Shown here piece after piece: positions 37,138-46,951 of a stretch of DNA of 64,000 nucleotides. The translations under genes and the position numbers were made by a program. The notes under the pieces were generated by a model. It saw nothing but the letters and a program-made list of their open reading frames with translations, had not been told where the DNA came from and ran no database searches. The DNA comes from Acidovorax benzenivorans (GTDB lineage Bacteria > Pseudomonadota > Gammaproteobacteria > Burkholderiales > Burkholderiaceae_C): NCBI RefSeq assembly GCF_028680575.1, contig NZ_JAPCKI010000004.1, forward strand, positions 124,001 to 188,000. Direction: 5' to 3'. Numbering within the stretch: the stretch's first letter is position 1; each line of letters opens with the position of its first letter.

Positions 37138-37608
37138 GTGTGTTTCCTCCTGCGCCACCATTGTGGCAGGGCCTATTGACGCAGCTCAGCCATCTTGCGG
37201 GCCAAGCACGGCTGTGATCTGGAGCCCTTGCTTAGTCCCCCGGACGGGGCATTGCACTAGCTGCCAGCGGCAGCGTAGGCAACCCACAAGATCCTTAAGG
37301 CCAAGTTAATTCTTTCACTTCATGCTGTCGTGTGCGACAGGCCTTGGCGTCGCCCCCTACAACACATCCCGGGGCAGCAAGAGCTACACGCATTTGTCTG
37401 GATGCCGTAGTGATGCAAAAGACATCATCAAAGCCCTTGCAAAATATGATCAATGTGATACATTTGATCAAATCATCAAGTCAATATCACATCAACCCGG
37501 TGAAAGCCGCAAAATTGAAGGTGCCCCAGCAAGAACCAACCTTGACTGGCCTGGCTTGATCGGTTCAAGAGATACCGTCGAAACGCGCTCCTCACGAAAG
37601 ATGCCGAC
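37138..37608. promoter_or_regulatory. Intergenic region upstream of the chemoreceptor gene
   Basis: AT-richer than its surroundings, especially 37430-37510, with the 12-bp perfect palindrome ATTTGATCAAAT at 37462-37473. It should hold the promoters of the lipoprotein and chemoreceptor genes, but no convincing sigma-28 or sigma-70 pair stands out. A frame open from 37322 has no family-like sequence. Confidence 0.4.
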
Positions 37609-39207
37609 ATGAAGAATCTGAAAATCTCGACCCGCCTCTACGGGGCCTTTGCCTTACTCGTGTTTCTGCTGTTAGGGCTTGCAGGGGCTGCTGCGCTGCA
37701 GCTTTCCGCCCTCAACGCTGCGACGGATGAAATTGCCGACAACTGGCTTCCGAGTGTGCGTGCTGTCAACGAAATGGACGCCCAAGTTCTCAAATTGCGC
37801 GTGACGATCATGAGTCATGTCCAGAACACGGACCCGGCGGTCATGGAGGCCATCGACAAACAGGTGACAGCACATCGCGCAAAACTGGCCAAGATGCGCA
37901 CTGACTATGAAAAACTGATCAGCAGCGATCAGGAACGCAAAACCTACGAACTCTTCTCAAAACAGAGAAATTCCGTCCTCGAAGTGGATGATCGAGTTCT
38001 TGCCCTCTCACGCAAGAATGAAAACGACCAAGCCCGTGCTTTGTTGGAAGGCGACTCCAAGAAGTTCTTCGAGGCATCCATGGAGACTCTCGATCAACTG
38101 GTCAAGATCAACAGTGATGGCTCGGACGCTTCCCGCGCCATGGCTGCGTCTACTTACTCCAACGCACGAGCGGTTCTGCTTGCGATTTCGACTATTGCTA
38201 TCGCCTTGGCAGTTGTTGCTGCGCTCTGGCTGGTGCGCTCTATCACGCGCCCTCTGGCACAAGCCGTTCAACTGGCAGAGCATGTCGCTGACGGCGACCT
38301 GAGTACGACCATCGATATCACCAGCACGGACGAAACTGGCCAGCTCATGGCTGCGTTGGACCGCATGCAGCAAAGTCTGGTCAACACCGTGAGCATGGTG
38401 CGGCAAAACTCTGAAAACGTGTCCACGGCATCCTCCGAGATTGCCCAAGGCAACAACGATCTGAGTGCGCGCACAGAGCAACAAGCCAGCGCATTGGAAG
38501 AGACGGCGGCCTCTATGGAAGAGCTCAACTCCACCGTACGGCAGAACGCGGACAACGCACGCCAAGCCAACCAGTTGGCCATGAGCGCCTCGACAGTGGC
38601 CGTGCATGGAGGAGAAGTAGTCAGCCAGGTCGTTGAGACCATGAAGGGCATCAACGACAGCAGCAAGAGGATTGCAGACATCATCAGTGTGATCGATGGC
38701 ATAGCCTTCCAGACGAACATCCTGGCGCTGAACGCAGCCGTCGAGGCAGCACGGGCAGGCGAGCAGGGACGTGGGTTTGCCGTGGTGGCCACCGAGGTGC
38801 GTAACCTGGCGCAGCGCAGTGCAGAAGCGGCCAAAGAGATCAAGACGTTGATTGATGACAGCGTTTCGCGAGTGAGCCAGGGAACGACGCTGGTGGACCA
38901 GGCGGGTACGACGATGACAGAGGTGGTTAGCTCCATCAAGCGAGTGACGGACCTCATGGGTGAGATCAGCGCCGCCAGTGAAGAGCAGAGCCAGGGGGTG
39001 GCCCAGGTGGGTGAAGCGGTGACGCAGATGGACCAGGTCACTCAGCAGAATGCCGCGCTGGTTGAAGAGATGGCAGCCGCAGCAGGCAGCTTGAACAATC
39101 AGGCCGCAGAACTTGTCGGTGCCGTAGCGTTCTTCAAACTGTCAGGCGGACACGGAACGTCGGCACGCGCGTCCGGGCTATCGTTTTCTGCTCCACGACT
39201 CCAGTAG
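37609..39207 (+). CDS. Methyl-accepting chemotaxis protein
   Basis: 532 residues. Two membrane segments (about 8-30 and 190-212) enclose a four-helix-bundle periplasmic sensor; HAMP follows (about 213-265), then a cytoplasmic signalling coiled coil with the hairpin tip [22 protein letters not shown]. Methylation-region sequence [17 protein letters not shown] is present. The ligand cannot be told from the sequence, and the C-terminus lacks a recognisable CheR-tethering pentapeptide. It lies alone, so it probably feeds the cell's general che system. Confidence 0.93.
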   Translation: MKNLKISTRLYGAFALLVFLLLGLAGAAALQLSALNAATDEIADNWLPSVRAVNEMDAQVLKLRVTIMSHVQNTDPAVMEAIDKQVTAHRAKLAKMRTDYEKLISSDQERKTYELFSKQRNSVLEVDDRVLALSRKNENDQARALLEGDSKKFFEASMETLDQLVKINSDGSDASRAMAASTYSNARAVLLAISTIAIALAVVAALWLVRSITRPLAQAVQLAEHVADGDLSTTIDITSTDETGQLMAALDRMQQSLVNTVSMVRQNSENVSTASSEIAQGNNDLSARTEQQASALEETAASMEELNSTVRQNADNARQANQLAMSASTVAVHGGEVVSQVVETMKGINDSSKRIADIISVIDGIAFQTNILALNAAVEAARAGEQGRGFAVVATEVRNLAQRSAEAAKEIKTLIDDSVSRVSQGTTLVDQAGTTMTEVVSSIKRVTDLMGEISAASEEQSQGVAQVGEAVTQMDQVTQQNAALVEEMAAAAGSLNNQAAELVGAVAFFKLSGGHGTSARASGLSFSAPRLQ

Positions 39208-39283
39208 GTACTGCGATGGGTATCCTCATTGAAGCCCCGGAGGACCCATTTCTTTTCCCTCTCAATGTCACTGCGAAAACGCT

Positions 39284-39334
39284 CATATTTCAATAGCTAT
39301 CAGCGCATAACTATTGGGCGGTAGAGGCCAATTT
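39284..39334. repeat. Short intergenic repeat, copy 7
   Basis: TATTTCAATAGCTATCAGCGC followed by ATAACTATTGGGCGGTAGAGGCC; same core as the other copies, between the chemoreceptor and the nuclease-like gene. Confidence 0.55.
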
Positions 39335-39436
39335 GATCCAAAATTTCTCTACGACCCCTTATCCTCCTATCCAAAAAGCAGCACCCGCCAGACACTGTGA
39401 TTAAAATCAGTGTCACGCCAGCCCACCCACCCCGTC

Positions 39437-40360
39437 ATGACGGTGCTGCCCTCCTCCACTTCGGACTCCCCACCCACCATCCCCATCACCCGCTTTCACC
39501 GCACCCGCCTGATGCAGATCTGGCGCTCGGCGGGCTGGCCGTGCAAGGATGGGCTGGAGATTGACCTGCTGGCTGCAGGCCTCATCAGTCTGCACATTGC
39601 GCCCGATGGTTGCGAGACCTTGCGCCTCACCGACGAAGGCATCCGCACGCTGGCCCAGGCCCGCCAGCGCGGCGTGCGCGCGCTGAGCTTGCACGACCGG
39701 CTGGGCCAGAAGTTTGCGGCGCAGTTGCTGGCAGCGGGCCGCATTGTGTGGGCCGAGCTGTCGCTGCGTGCGGTGATCGACAGCGTGCCAGTGGGGGCTG
39801 TTGCGCCGCCTGCTGCCGCACCCGATGCGCCCGCCAACGCTGCGCCTGCCATGGCGCCGCTGTGGGCCGACGACGACCACGCCCCCGCTGCCCGCACTGC
39901 CGCCAACGTGTGGCGCATGGCTCGGCCCGACCTTTTCTCGGTGCGCAACACCTCGGTACCCGCCTACCTGCAGCCCATGGTGCACGAGGTCAAGGCGAGC
40001 CGGGCTGACTTGCTGTCGGACCTGCGGCACGACGCCAAGCGGCAGGCCTACCAGTGGCTGTGCGAGGAGTGCTACTACGTGTTCCCGGCGGGCATTGCCG
40101 AGCCCGACGAGATCCCTGAACACTTCGGCATCTGGGTGCTGCACGGCAGCGTGGACGACGGGCGCTTTGAGCTGCTGCGCCCCGCGCGGCACAACCGCTG
40201 CACCCTGCCCTTTGCGGTGTGGATGGCCCTGTGCAAGGCCACGCCGCTGCGCAGCGAGGAGGAACGGGCCCAGGCGCATCTGGGCGAAGCGCCCGCACCC
40301 GCTGCACCCGACATGGCGCAGAGCACGGCCCCCAGCACACCCCACACCGACACGCCATGA
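39437..40360 (+). CDS. MmcB-like PD-(D/E)XK nuclease-fold protein
   Basis: 307 residues. The N-terminal ~85 residues form a basic, possibly DNA-binding helical domain; residues 86-108 (HDRLGQKF...VWAEL) give the first acidic helix, followed by a Pro/Ala linker (120-150). The core has D165 in ARPDLF and E184-K186 in HEVKASRADL, then CYYVFPAGI and HFGIWVL, which together match the MmcB repair-nuclease pattern. The C-terminal ~40 residues are disordered. The stop overlaps the helicase start by four bases, so the two proteins are made together. Confidence 0.75.
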   Translation: MTVLPSSTSDSPPTIPITRFHRTRLMQIWRSAGWPCKDGLEIDLLAAGLISLHIAPDGCETLRLTDEGIRTLAQARQRGVRALSLHDRLGQKFAAQLLAAGRIVWAELSLRAVIDSVPVGAVAPPAAAPDAPANAAPAMAPLWADDDHAPAARTAANVWRMARPDLFSVRNTSVPAYLQPMVHEVKASRADLLSDLRHDAKRQAYQWLCEECYYVFPAGIAEPDEIPEHFGIWVLHGSVDDGRFELLRPARHNRCTLPFAVWMALCKATPLRSEEERAQAHLGEAPAPAAPDMAQSTAPSTPHTDTP

Positions 40361-42657
40361 CCTACACCGTGGCGGTGCGCGAGCTGTGCGATTTCACCGC
40401 CAAGCAGGGCGACCTGGACCTGCGCTTCACGCCCGCACCCACCGCACTGGAAGGCATCGCAGGCCATGCAGTGGCCGCATCGCGCCGGGGCACGGGCTAC
40501 CGGGCCGAAGTGGCGCTGAGCGGCAGCTACCAGAGCTTGCAGGTGCGGGGCCGGGCCGATGGCTATGACCCCACGCAGCAACGCATCGACGAGGTCAAGA
40601 CCTTCAAGGGTCGGCTGGACCGGCAGCCCGCATCACACCGCCACCTGCACTGGGCACAGGCCAAGGTGTATGGCTGGCTGCTGTGCGAGCAAGAGCAGTT
40701 GGCGCACATCGACGTGGCGCTGGTGTACCTGGACGTGGGCACGCAGCAAGAGACTGTGTTCACCGAACGCTGCAGCGCCGACGACCTGCGCCAGCACTTT
40801 GAAGCGCAATGCCAGCGCTTTATCGCCTGGGCAGAACAGCAGGTGGCCCACCGAGCTAAACGAGATGCGGCATTGATAACATTGGCCTTCCCATTTGGCG
40901 GCTTTCGCACCGGCCAGCGCCCGCTGGCCGAGGCCGTGTACAAGGCGGCGGTGGCTGGGCGCTGCCTGCTGGCCCAGGCGCCCACAGGCATTGGCAAGAC
41001 CATGGGCACGCTGTTCCCGCTGCTCAAGGCCGCGCCCGCACAGCACATCGACAAGGTGTTCTTTCTGGCCGCCAAAACCTCGGGGCGGCAGACAGCGCTG
41101 GATGCACTGGCGCGCCTGTCGCACAGCGCACCGGCCCTCCCCCTGCGCGTGCTGGAGCTGGTGGCGCGCGACAAGGCGTGTGAACACCCGGACAAGGCCT
41201 GCCACGGCGAGTCCTGCCCGCTGGCCTGGGGCTTTTACGACCGGCTGCCCGCCGCGCGCGCCGCTGCTGTCGCCTCCACCCTCGAAGGCAAACCCGCCCC
41301 TGCCCTGCTGCAAACCCGCGTGCGTGAGGTAGCCCTGCAGCACGAGGTCTGCCCCTACTACCTGAGCCAGGAGCTGGCCCGCTGGGCCGACGTGGTGGTG
41401 GGCGACTACAACTACTACTTTGACCAAGGCGGCCTGCTGCACGGCTTGGCCCAGGCCAACCAGTGGCGCACGGCGCTGCTGGTGGACGAGGCGCACAACC
41501 TGGTGGAGCGCGGACGCAAGATGTTCACCGCCGAGCTGCACCCCGCCACCCTCGCCCAGGCCCGCAGCAGCCCCACCGCTGCGCAGCACGCGCCGGTGAA
41601 AAAGGCACTGGACAAGGTACGCCGCACCTGGGTGGCGCTGGACAAGGCGCACCCGGCCCCGTACACGGTGCTCGAAGCCTTCCCCGACAAGCTGCTGGCC
41701 GCGCTGCAGCAGTGCACCACAACGCTCACCGAGCACTTCACAGACCATCCCACCGAGCCAGACGGCGCGCTGCAAACGTTCTACTTCGACGCCCTGCACC
41801 TGCAGCGCATGGCCGACCTGCTGGATGCGCATTCGATGGTGGACATCACCCAGGCTTCTGCCACCCACCGCCGCACCTTCAAGCCCGGCGATTCCGTGGT
41901 CTGCATCCGCAACGTGGTGCCCGCGCCCTTCCTGCAACCCCGGCTGGCCGCTGCGCACACCAGCACCTTGTTCTCGGCCACGCTGCAGCCCGCGCGCTAC
42001 TACGCCGACCTGCTGGGCTTGCCTGATGACCATGTGTGGGTGGATGTGGAATCGCCCTTTGCCGCGCACCAATTGCAGGTGCAAGTGGCGCACCACATCT
42101 CCACGCGCTACCCGCACCGCGCGGCATCGCTGGCCCCCATCGCAACACTGATAGCGCAGCAGTTCCGTGCGCGGCCCGGCAACTACCTGGCGTTTTTCAG
42201 CAGCTATGACTACCTGCAACAGGCCGCAGCCCTGTTCGCGCAGCAGCACCCCGATGTGCCGCACTGGTGCCAGTCGCGCCGCATGTTGGAGGGCGAGCAG
42301 CGCGATTTTTTGGCGCGCTTTACGGACAGCAGCCAAGGCATTGCCTTTGCCGTGCTGGGCGGCGCGTTTGCCGAGGGCATCGATCTGCCGGGCAAGCGGC
42401 TCATCGGCGCCTTTCTGGCCACGCTGGGACTGCCGCAGGTCAACCCCGTCAACGAACAGATCCGCGAACGCATGCAGGCGCTGTTTGGTGCAGGTTATGA
42501 CTACACCTACCTTTATCCGGGCCTGCAAAAGGTGGTGCAGGCCGCAGGCCGCGTGATCCGCACGCCCAGAGACGAGGGCGTGGTGCACCTGATGGACGAC
42601 CGGTTTGCGCAGGCCCAGGTGCGTAAGCTGCTGCCACCTTGGTGGAGAGTGGATTAA
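40357..42657 (+). CDS. XPD/DinG-type helicase with N-terminal PD-(D/E)XK (Cas4/RecB-like) domain
   Basis: 766 residues. An N-terminal nuclease-like domain has H37, D68 (GRADGYD), E79 and K81 (DEVKTFKG) and Q102, the residue set of Cas4/RecB nucleases. The helicase follows: Walker A APTGIGKT at 208-215, an iron-sulphur domain with C275, C282, C287 and C332, the DEAH box at 377-380, then the C-terminal domain with FAEGIDLPGKR and motif VI QAAGRVIRT. It should be an iron-sulphur helicase with attached nuclease activity. The MmcB-like gene overlaps it upstream. It ends before a minus-strand terminator. Confidence 0.9.
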   Translation: MTYTVAVRELCDFTAKQGDLDLRFTPAPTALEGIAGHAVAASRRGTGYRAEVALSGSYQSLQVRGRADGYDPTQQRIDEVKTFKGRLDRQPASHRHLHWAQAKVYGWLLCEQEQLAHIDVALVYLDVGTQQETVFTERCSADDLRQHFEAQCQRFIAWAEQQVAHRAKRDAALITLAFPFGGFRTGQRPLAEAVYKAAVAGRCLLAQAPTGIGKTMGTLFPLLKAAPAQHIDKVFFLAAKTSGRQTALDALARLSHSAPALPLRVLELVARDKACEHPDKACHGESCPLAWGFYDRLPAARAAAVASTLEGKPAPALLQTRVREVALQHEVCPYYLSQELARWADVVVGDYNYYFDQGGLLHGLAQANQWRTALLVDEAHNLVERGRKMFTAELHPATLAQARSSPTAAQHAPVKKALDKVRRTWVALDKAHPAPYTVLEAFPDKLLAALQQCTTTLTEHFTDHPTEPDGALQTFYFDALHLQRMADLLDAHSMVDITQASATHRRTFKPGDSVVCIRNVVPAPFLQPRLAAAHTSTLFSATLQPARYYADLLGLPDDHVWVDVESPFAAHQLQVQVAHHISTRYPHRAASLAPIATLIAQQFRARPGNYLAFFSSYDYLQQAAALFAQQHPDVPHWCQSRRMLEGEQRDFLARFTDSSQGIAFAVLGGAFAEGIDLPGKRLIGAFLATLGLPQVNPVNEQIRERMQALFGAGYDYTYLYPGLQKVVQAAGRVIRTPRDEGVVHLMDDRFAQAQVRKLLPPWWRVD

Positions 42658-42661
42658 CCTA

Positions 42662-42684
42662 TAAAAAAAGGCCGCCAAAGCGGC
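42662..42684 (-). terminator. Rho-independent terminator of tctBA
   Basis: On the minus strand GCCGC-TTT-GGCGGC followed by CTTTTTTT. It is 18 bp after the tctA stop and close to the end of the convergent helicase gene. Confidence 0.85.
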
Positions 42685-42701
42685 ACACAGAGAGTCAATC
42701 G

Positions 42702-44216
42702 TCAGGACGCAACGGGCTCTGTCACCACCAGCTCCTTGGCCTTGCCCCGCTGGCGAAAGAACACAAAGGTCTGCCACAGGATGAACGCAGCGATCAGGCT
42801 GATCAGCGTACCGCTGATGGGGCGGTTGATGAACACTTCAAAGCTGCCGCGCGACAGCAGCATAGAGCGGCGGAAGTTCTCTTCCAGCATGGGGCCCAGG
42901 ATGAAACCCAGCATCAGCGGTGACGGGTCCATCTCCAGCCGCATGAACAGATAACCCAGCGCACCAAACGCCACGGTGATGAACACATCGTCCAGGTTGT
43001 TGTTGATGCTGTAGGTGCCGATGCAGCAGAAGAACAAAATCGCCGGGAACAACACGTTGTACGGAATCTTGAACACCGACAGCCAGTAGCGCACCAGCGG
43101 CACGTTCAACACCAGCAGGAAGCAGTTGCCGATCCACATGCTGGCCACCAGGCCCCAGAAGAGTTCGGGGTGACCGGCGATCATGTTGGGGCCGGGCTGG
43201 ATGCCCTTGATGATGAACGCGGCCATCATCAGCGCCATCACGGCGTTCTCGGGGATGCCAATGCTCATCAGCGGGATGAAGCTGGTGCGTGCAGCCGCTT
43301 CGTCAGCTGCAGCCTGGCCGGCCACGCCTTCGATGCAGCCGGTGCCGATCTCGTGGCGGTACTTGCTGACCTTCTTGTCCAGCGCATAGGCCGCAAACTG
43401 GGCGATCACGGGGCCGCCGCCGGGCAGAATGCCCAGGATGGAGCCCACCACGCTGCCACGCAGCGCGCTGGGGATGATGCGCTTGAACTCGGGCCAGGTG
43501 GGCATGAGTTTGATCTTGCCGTTGAAGGGCGAGCGCTCTTCACGCGAGTCGAGGTTCTTGGCGATCTCGGCAATGCCGAAGCAGCCCAGCGCAATGCTCA
43601 CGATGCCCACACCGTCGGCCAGGAACGGTGCGTCCCAGGTGAAGCGGGCCAGACCGCTGTTCACGTCGGTACCAATGGAACCCAGCAGCACGCCCACCAT
43701 GCACATGGCCAGGCCATTGAGCAGGCTGCCCGTGGTCACAAAGCTCACGCACACAAAACCCACCAGCATCAGCGCGCAGTAGTCGGCAGGGCCGAACAAA
43801 AAGGCCACCTCGCCCAGGCTGGGCGCCAGGAACGCCAGCACCACGATGGCCACCGTGCCGCCAATGAAGCTAGAGAACCCGGCGGTAAACAACGCCAGCC
43901 CGGTCTTGCCCTTGAGCGTCATCGCATACCCGTCGATACACGCCACGATGCTGCTGGCGTGCGGGATCTTCATGGTGATGGCGCTCACGCTGTCACCGTA
44001 TTGCGCACCATAGTAGATGCCGGCCAGCATGATGAGTGCGCCGGTGGTGTCGATGGAGTAGGTCAGCGGCAGCAACAGGCTGATGGTGGCCAGCGGGCCC
44101 AGGCCCGGCAGCAAGCCCACCAGGGTGCCCACGGTGCAGCCCAAGGCGCAGAACATCAGGTTCTGCAGCGTCAGTGCGTGGCTGAAGCCAAACGCGAGGT
44201 TGTTCAAAACTTCCAT
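42702..44216 (-). CDS. tctA: Tripartite tricarboxylate transporter large permease
   Basis: 504 residues, about twelve membrane segments, the typical TctA length. Motifs: GLLPGLGPLATISLLLPLTY near the N-terminus, GILPGGGPVIAQFAAY in the second half, and the GIPENAVMALMMAAFI segment. It forms the secondary transporter with TctB for a di- or tricarboxylate bound by a periplasmic TctC. No tctC lies next to it. The start overlaps no gene; tctB is 10 bp upstream. Confidence 0.95.
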   Translation of the reverse strand: MEVLNNLAFGFSHALTLQNLMFCALGCTVGTLVGLLPGLGPLATISLLLPLTYSIDTTGALIMLAGIYYGAQYGDSVSAITMKIPHASSIVACIDGYAMTLKGKTGLALFTAGFSSFIGGTVAIVVLAFLAPSLGEVAFLFGPADYCALMLVGFVCVSFVTTGSLLNGLAMCMVGVLLGSIGTDVNSGLARFTWDAPFLADGVGIVSIALGCFGIAEIAKNLDSREERSPFNGKIKLMPTWPEFKRIIPSALRGSVVGSILGILPGGGPVIAQFAAYALDKKVSKYRHEIGTGCIEGVAGQAAADEAAARTSFIPLMSIGIPENAVMALMMAAFIIKGIQPGPNMIAGHPELFWGLVASMWIGNCFLLVLNVPLVRYWLSVFKIPYNVLFPAILFFCCIGTYSINNNLDDVFITVAFGALGYLFMRLEMDPSPLMLGFILGPMLEENFRRSMLLSRGSFEVFINRPISGTLISLIAAFILWQTFVFFRQRGKAKELVVTEPVAS

Positions 44217-44226
44217 AGCGGCGACC

Positions 44227-44649
44227 TCAGTACAGCGGCAGGCTCACGCCCAGCAGCTTTTGGAATGCAAACGCAATGCCAACCAGCACCGCAGCGATCT
44301 TGAGGTTGCGCTTCCACGAGTACGACGTGCCAGCAAAACCCGAGCAGAACACCAAAAACACGATGCCCGCGATCATGTTCACAAAGTGCGACAGCGCGGC
44401 AAAACCGCACAGGCTGCCCAGGATGATGGCGATGTTGCGCACCTGAAAATCCATGGGCACCGGTGCCACCAGGCGCGCGCGCACCACGGTGATGACCCCT
44501 ATGGCAAACAGCATGCAGCTGACAATGAACGGGAACATGCCCGGCCCGGCGCGGCCGAGCGTCCCCAGCGAATAGCCCATGGACGGCAGGCCAAAGCCCA
44601 GCGCCAGAGCCATGAGGGCAAAGCCTCTGAGTAGATTGCGGTTGATCAT
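44227..44649 (-). CDS. tctB: Tripartite tricarboxylate transporter small permease
   Basis: 140 residues with four hydrophobic segments (about 7-25, 37-57, 73-100 and 112-132), the DUF1468/TctB layout. The ATG at 44649 begins MINRNLLRG; AGGAGAC lies just upstream on the minus strand. First gene of the tctBA operon, divergent from tctD, with promoters for both in 44650-44801. Confidence 0.9.
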   Translation of the reverse strand: MINRNLLRGFALMALALGFGLPSMGYSLGTLGRAGPGMFPFIVSCMLFAIGVITVVRARLVAPVPMDFQVRNIAIILGSLCGFAALSHFVNMIAGIVFLVFCSGFAGTSYSWKRNLKIAAVLVGIAFAFQKLLGVSLPLY

Positions 44650-44801
44650 GAAAAGGTTGTCTCCTGAAAGGCTGGACGACCCCATTCGTCTGTGCAAACG
44701 GCGCGCAGGGCTGGGGTATGCTGACGAGCGGACTATCCCTATCGAACCTGATCGCAGGCTGATCTAGGCCATGCGTAATTTCACGTAGAACCCCAACCTC
44801 C

Positions 44802-45488
44802 ATGCGCCTCCTCCTGGTGGAAGACGACCCCGTGCTCAGCCGCACCATGGCCCAGGGACTCGAAAACGCGGGCCACCGCGTCGAGCTGGCACATACCGTG
44901 GAAGAGGCCCAGCACTGGTGGGCCGTGCAGTCCTTCGACGCCGTGCTGCTGGACCTGAACCTGCCCCATGCCGTGCACGCGCGCAGCGGCCTGGGCAGTG
45001 GCCTCACGGCCCTGCGCAGCGCCCGCGCGCGCGGCGACCGCACCCCCGTGCTGGTGCTGAGCGCCCGCGACAGCACCGAGGAGCGCATTGCCGGGCTGGA
45101 CGCTGGCGCTGACGACTACCTGGGCAAGCCCTACGAGCTGAAAGAGGTGGAAGCCCGCCTGCGCGCCCTGCAGCGGCGCGCCAGCGGCACCGCCGACATC
45201 GTCACCGTGGGCCAGTTGGTGCTGGACCGCCAGGCGCGCCGCGTCAATGTGGCTGGGCAGCCGCTGGAGTTGCCCGCGCGCGAGTTCGACCTGCTGTGGG
45301 AGCTGATGACCCCGCCCGGCCGCGTGCTGAGCAAGGGCGACTTGTCTTTGCGCCTTTCGGACGGCGGAGAGGTGGTGGGCGAAAACGCACTGGAGGCCTC
45401 GTTCTCGCGCCTGCGGCGCAAGATAGCGGGCAGCGGCGCGGCCATACGCACGCTGCGCGGACTGGGCTATGTGCTTGAGGATGAATGA
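44802..45488 (+). CDS. tctD: OmpR-family response regulator, TctD type
   Basis: 228 residues: receiver domain (1-125; D8, D9, phosphoacceptor D51, K127-like GKPYE) and OmpR-type winged helix (about 135-225; ending LRGLGYVLEDE). It probably activates tctBA when its ligand, such as citrate or another carboxylate, is present. Oddity: between D51 and the alpha-3 helix the receiver has a longer loop (LPHAVHARSGLGSG) than the usual LPDMDG, about eight residues extra. It overlaps tctE by four bases (ATGA). Confidence 0.9.
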   Translation: MRLLLVEDDPVLSRTMAQGLENAGHRVELAHTVEEAQHWWAVQSFDAVLLDLNLPHAVHARSGLGSGLTALRSARARGDRTPVLVLSARDSTEERIAGLDAGADDYLGKPYELKEVEARLRALQRRASGTADIVTVGQLVLDRQARRVNVAGQPLELPAREFDLLWELMTPPGRVLSKGDLSLRLSDGGEVVGENALEASFSRLRRKIAGSGAAIRTLRGLGYVLEDE

Positions 45489-46951
45489 CGCGAATGAACC
45501 GCCCACTGCCGCCCGCCCTGCGCCAGCTCATAGGTCGGCGCGTGTTGCTGTCGCTGGTGCTGATCTGGGGGCTGGGCAGCACGGTGGTGCTGGGGGTGGG
45601 CAACCACTTTGTGGCCGAGGCATTTGACCGCGCGCTGCTCGATGACGCACACGCCGTGGCCGCCCATGTGCGCGGCGGCCAGCCAACAGATCCGGCGGGC
45701 GCCCCTTTGCGGCTGGACCTCACGCCGCGCGAGGTGGGCCTGCTGCGTTTTGACCAGAGCGAAACCGTGTGGTTTGCGGTGTACGCACCGGACGGCAGCT
45801 TCATCGCGGGCGACCCCGACCTGCAGCCGGGCACCGTGGCCCCGGGCGGCATGCACGCTTTCTCCCATCTGACACGTGACGGGCGTGAACTGCGACGCGC
45901 CACCTTACAGATTGTGGGGCCACCGTCTTTCACCGTCGTCATGGCGCAGACCACCGCCGAGCGCACGCAGCTGCTGCGCAGGTTGCTGGTGTACTCGGGC
46001 CTGGCCCAGCTGTGGCTGCTGGTGGTGCTGGGCTCGTGGCTGCTGCGCGGCATAGAGCGCGACCTGCGCCCGCTGGCCGCGCTGCAAGATGCTGTGGACC
46101 AGCGCGACGCAGCCGACCTGCAGCCCCTGCCGCCCACACTGACGCAACAGGCCAGCACCAGCGACGTACAGCGCCTGGGGGTGGCCCTGGACGGACTGTT
46201 GGCGCGTGTACAGCAAAGCCTGCATGCGCAACGCGAATTTGCAGGCAACGTGGCGCATGAGCTGCGCACCCCGCTGGCAGGCATCCGCGCACAGGCCGCC
46301 CACGCCCTGGCCCATAATGACCCGGCCATATGGCGTAGCGAAATCGAAGGCATCGCACAGGCCGAACAGCGCGCCAGCCGCACCGTGGACCAACTGCTGG
46401 CCCTGGCCCGCGCAGCCGAAGGCGGCATTGCGCTGACCCTGCAGCCCCTGGCGCTGCACACCCTCGTGCGGGACTTGCTGCTGCGCTTTTTGCCACGTGC
46501 CGATGCCCTGGGGGTGGACCTGGGCGCCGAGGGCCTGGACCAGGCCGTGGTGGTGCGGGGCAACACTGCGCTGGTGGAAGGCATCTTGAACAACCTGCTG
46601 GACAACGCGCTGCGCTACGGGCGCGGCCACCCGCCCCGCATCACGGTGGCGCTGCACACTCAACCAGGCTTTGCGGTGCTGCGCGTGACCGACAACGGCC
46701 CCGGTGTAGACGCCGGGCTGGCGCAGCAGCTGCAGCAGCGCTGGGCCCAGGGCGACCAGGGCCAGCGCCTGGGCCAAGGCGCGGGGCTGGGCCTGGCGAT
46801 CGTGGCGCGGTATGTACAGCTGATGGACGGACGACTGGAGCTGGCAGCAGCCACCGATGCAACCGACGGCTCTGGCTTGGCGGCCAGCGTGTGGCTGCCG
46901 GTGGCCCCCACCGCGCCCGCGCCCTCCAGCACGGTTCAAACACCCCAATGA
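45485..46951 (+). CDS. tctE: Sensor histidine kinase, TctE type
   Basis: 488 residues. Membrane segments at about 19-38 and 168-187 flank a periplasmic domain of the 2CSK_N type (residues 40-165). Then a HAMP-like stretch, the H-box with phosphoacceptor H258 (NVAHELRTPL), the N-box LNNLLDNALRYG, and the DNGPGVD and GAGLGLAIV glycine motifs. It phosphorylates TctD. An ATG nine bases downstream of the chosen one is an alternative. It overlaps the YkgJ-like gene by four bases. Confidence 0.92.
   Translation: MTRMNRPLPPALRQLIGRRVLLSLVLIWGLGSTVVLGVGNHFVAEAFDRALLDDAHAVAAHVRGGQPTDPAGAPLRLDLTPREVGLLRFDQSETVWFAVYAPDGSFIAGDPDLQPGTVAPGGMHAFSHLTRDGRELRRATLQIVGPPSFTVVMAQTTAERTQLLRRLLVYSGLAQLWLLVVLGSWLLRGIERDLRPLAALQDAVDQRDAADLQPLPPTLTQQASTSDVQRLGVALDGLLARVQQSLHAQREFAGNVAHELRTPLAGIRAQAAHALAHNDPAIWRSEIEGIAQAEQRASRTVDQLLALARAAEGGIALTLQPLALHTLVRDLLLRFLPRADALGVDLGAEGLDQAVVVRGNTALVEGILNNLLDNALRYGRGHPPRITVALHTQPGFAVLRVTDNGPGVDAGLAQQLQQRWAQGDQGQRLGQGAGLGLAIVARYVQLMDGRLELAAATDATDGSGLAASVWLPVAPTAPAPSSTVQTPQ

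Noticed and set aside
37322..37612. Open frame of 96 codons just before the chemoreceptor gene
   Set aside because: Overlaps the chemoreceptor start and has no ribosome binding site or recognisable sequence; treated as regulatory space.
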